Assembly (NCBI GenBank): GCA_934661195.1
Contig: CAKUJD010000010.1
Span: forward strand, 31,093-95,092
Length of the DNA: 64,000 nucleotides
DNA from: an uncultured Muribaculaceae bacterium
GTDB taxonomy: Bacteria > Bacteroidota > Bacteroidia > Bacteroidales > Muribaculaceae
Reading direction: 5' to 3'
The first letter of the stretch is position 1. Every line of letters starts with the position of its first letter. Below, in pieces: positions 62,807 to 64,000 of this stretch. The translations under genes were made by a program, and so were the position numbers. Below the pieces are notes generated by a model. It was not told the origin of the DNA and did no database searches. It saw nothing but the letters and a program-made list of their open reading frames with translations.

Positions 62807-63586
62807 ATGGATTTTGACACACTTGACCAACGAATGAGAGACTTCGAGCGTTCGCTCGACCGCTGCATGCCCAATTGCACCTACATAGTGGCACGTCTTG
62901 ATGGGCACGGGTTCACAAGGCTCACGAAGAAAGAATGGAATCTTGCGAAGCCATTTGATGTGCGTTTCAAAGACTGCATGACTGCAACGCTCAGCCTCTT
63001 GATGGATTGTGGCTTCAGAATAATCTACGGCTACAGCCAAAGCGATGAAATCTCGCTACTTTTTCATTTGAACGATGTCACATTTGGACGCAAGGAGCGA
63101 AAATTGCTGTCGATACTTGCCGCAGAGGCATCTGTAGCGTTTTCGAAGAATGCGGAGCGACATGCCATATTTGACTGTCGCCTCGTAGCGTTGCCCAGCG
63201 AACAGTATGTAATTGACTATTTCCGATGGCGGCAAGAAGACGCTGGCCGAAACTCACTCAACAGCTACTGCTACTGGCAGTTACGTGCCGACGGCTTCTC
63301 ACCAAGTGATGCGCAGCAACAGATAAGCGGAGTCACCAACGCACAAAAAATCGAATTGCTCCTAAATCATAGCATCAACTACGATAAATTGCCTTCTTGG
63401 CAGACGCGTGGCATAGGCATATACTATACAGATGTTCCAAAAGAAGGCTTCAATCCAGTCACAGGACAAGCCACAAAGTGCCTTCGACGTGTGCTTCATC
63501 TCGAAGAAGAACTCCCAACTGGCGCTGCCTATTCCAAACTCTTGTCTCAGATATTGAGCAAAAACGCCCCCGAAGTAAGACAATAA
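62807..63586 (+). CDS. Thg1-like tRNA guanylyltransferase/3'-5' RNA polymerase
   Basis: The 259-residue protein shows the Thg1 palm-domain motifs: YIVARLDGHGFTRLTK with metal-binding D32, FKDCMTATLSLLMDCGFRII, and YGYSQSDEISLLF with D80-E81. FNSYCYWQ-like NSYCYWQLRADGFS follows. Thg1-like proteins add nucleotides to tRNA 5' ends in the 3'-to-5' direction; bacterial ones repair 5'-truncated tRNAs. It is translationally linked to the kinase gene. Length is typical of the family. Confidence 0.9.
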   Translation: MDFDTLDQRMRDFERSLDRCMPNCTYIVARLDGHGFTRLTKKEWNLAKPFDVRFKDCMTATLSLLMDCGFRIIYGYSQSDEISLLFHLNDVTFGRKERKLLSILAAEASVAFSKNAERHAIFDCRLVALPSEQYVIDYFRWRQEDAGRNSLNSYCYWQLRADGFSPSDAQQQISGVTNAQKIELLLNHSINYDKLPSWQTRGIGIYYTDVPKEGFNPVTGQATKCLRRVLHLEEELPTGAAYSKLLSQILSKNAPEVRQ

Positions 63587-64000
63587 AAAACGCTCGTTGC
63601 CGTGGCATTGTTGCAACGCCGTTTCGAAAATGGAATTGTCCCATTAGGGATAGCACTAAAAAAAGTAACTTATTTGGGACATTTGCAGCAAAATTATAGA
63701 CGGTTTTGATTCCGTTATGGATAATGAGCGCTTGAAGCAGTGGCGATTACACGCTTATTTTTCAGCCAATTACTATAGGGGCGCGGCATGCCGAGAGCAC
63801 TGAAAAAGTATCAATCCCGGAGGGATTGGATATGTGTAGGCAGGTATGCAGCGGAGGCGCAGCCGACGCGAAATGCCTGCCTACACATATTTTATCCCTA
63901 ACGGGATAATGCCGCCTGCTGTTTTATGGAAAACGACACAAGCGCCATACTTTTTCTGTGCTTTCGGCATGCCGCGTCCGATGGCAATCAATGGTTATCA
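63587..64000. other. Gene-free region at the window end
   Basis: No gene is seen. The segment holds a multi-hairpin palindromic element (63812-63908). An open frame to 63699 is a shadow of the preceding gene's end. The next gene lies beyond the window. Confidence 0.5.
63812..63908. repeat. REP/BIME-like composite palindromic element
   Basis: The central inverted repeat pairs 63830-63847 (ATATGTGTAGGCAGGTAT) with 63873-63890, differing by one wobble pair. It is flanked by two small hairpins, CAATCCC-GGA-GGGATTG (63812-63828) and TTATCCC-TAAC-GGGATAA (63892-63908). The layout is that of intergenic palindromic elements often mobilised by REP-associated transposases. Confidence 0.65.

Overview
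The window looks like a chromosomal segment of a Bacteroidales bacterium, probably Muribaculaceae or a close relative (inference). Repeated TAnnTTTG promoter -7 boxes, often with TTG about 20 bp upstream, are the signature of the Bacteroidetes housekeeping sigma factor. The gene content also fits: DUF4301, a DAHP synthase-chorismate mutase fusion inside an aromatic operon, and a thiDSEGCH cluster behind a TPP riboswitch.

Core genes fill most of the window. They are a lipoprotein, a YugP-like protease, hisS and a C1 peptidase (0.2-4.5 kb); holB, ligA, a RelA-type (p)ppGpp synthetase, DUF4301, thioredoxin, nadC, a HAD phosphatase and a FAD oxidoreductase (11.7-22.7 kb); small membrane/lipoprotein genes, tRNA-Leu, lon and a PP2C-like membrane protein (22.8-28.3 kb); the thiamine operon (29.8-36.0 kb); the Phe/Tyr operon, rplY-pth-S4 protein, the agmatine-to-putrescine pair, groES-groEL, a secreted protein, a CvfB-like protein and a polynucleotide kinase plus Thg1-like pair (49-63.6 kb).

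Two accessory regions interrupt this. At 4.5-11.2 kb lies a scrambled prophage remnant. It has a broken tail-tube gene, a tail-assembly chaperone pair with an A9 frameshift site, and a tape-measure gene cut and joined to a MuF-like minor head protein that carries a papain-like and a CdiA-tRNase-like toxin module. These are followed by a lysis cassette and a truncated capsid or scaffold gene, with two small minus-strand cargo genes that have their own promoters. At 36.3-48.7 kb, between tRNA-Met and tRNA-Ser, lies one decayed giant polyvalent-protein gene of more than 12 kb. It has a ParB/DdrB-like domain, three BECR-type nuclease modules, three zincin motifs and a protein-kinase module. It is now split by frameshifts and cut at both ends.

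The most interesting items are a 23-residue leader peptide, almost all Phe/Tyr over residues 4-15, ahead of a terminator/antiterminator upstream of pheA (ribosome-mediated attenuation); the -1 frameshift site in the prophage chaperone; two small out-of-frame ORFs embedded in the giant polyvalent gene just upstream of its toxin-like modules, which could be antitoxins; the dual-toxin MuF protein; and the kinase-Thg1 pair, which looks like a tRNA 5'-end repair operon. Clear decay scars include a head-to-head truncated ABC permease/AraC pair and a small two-helix membrane gene with an in-frame TGA. All family names come from reading motifs; no database search was possible.
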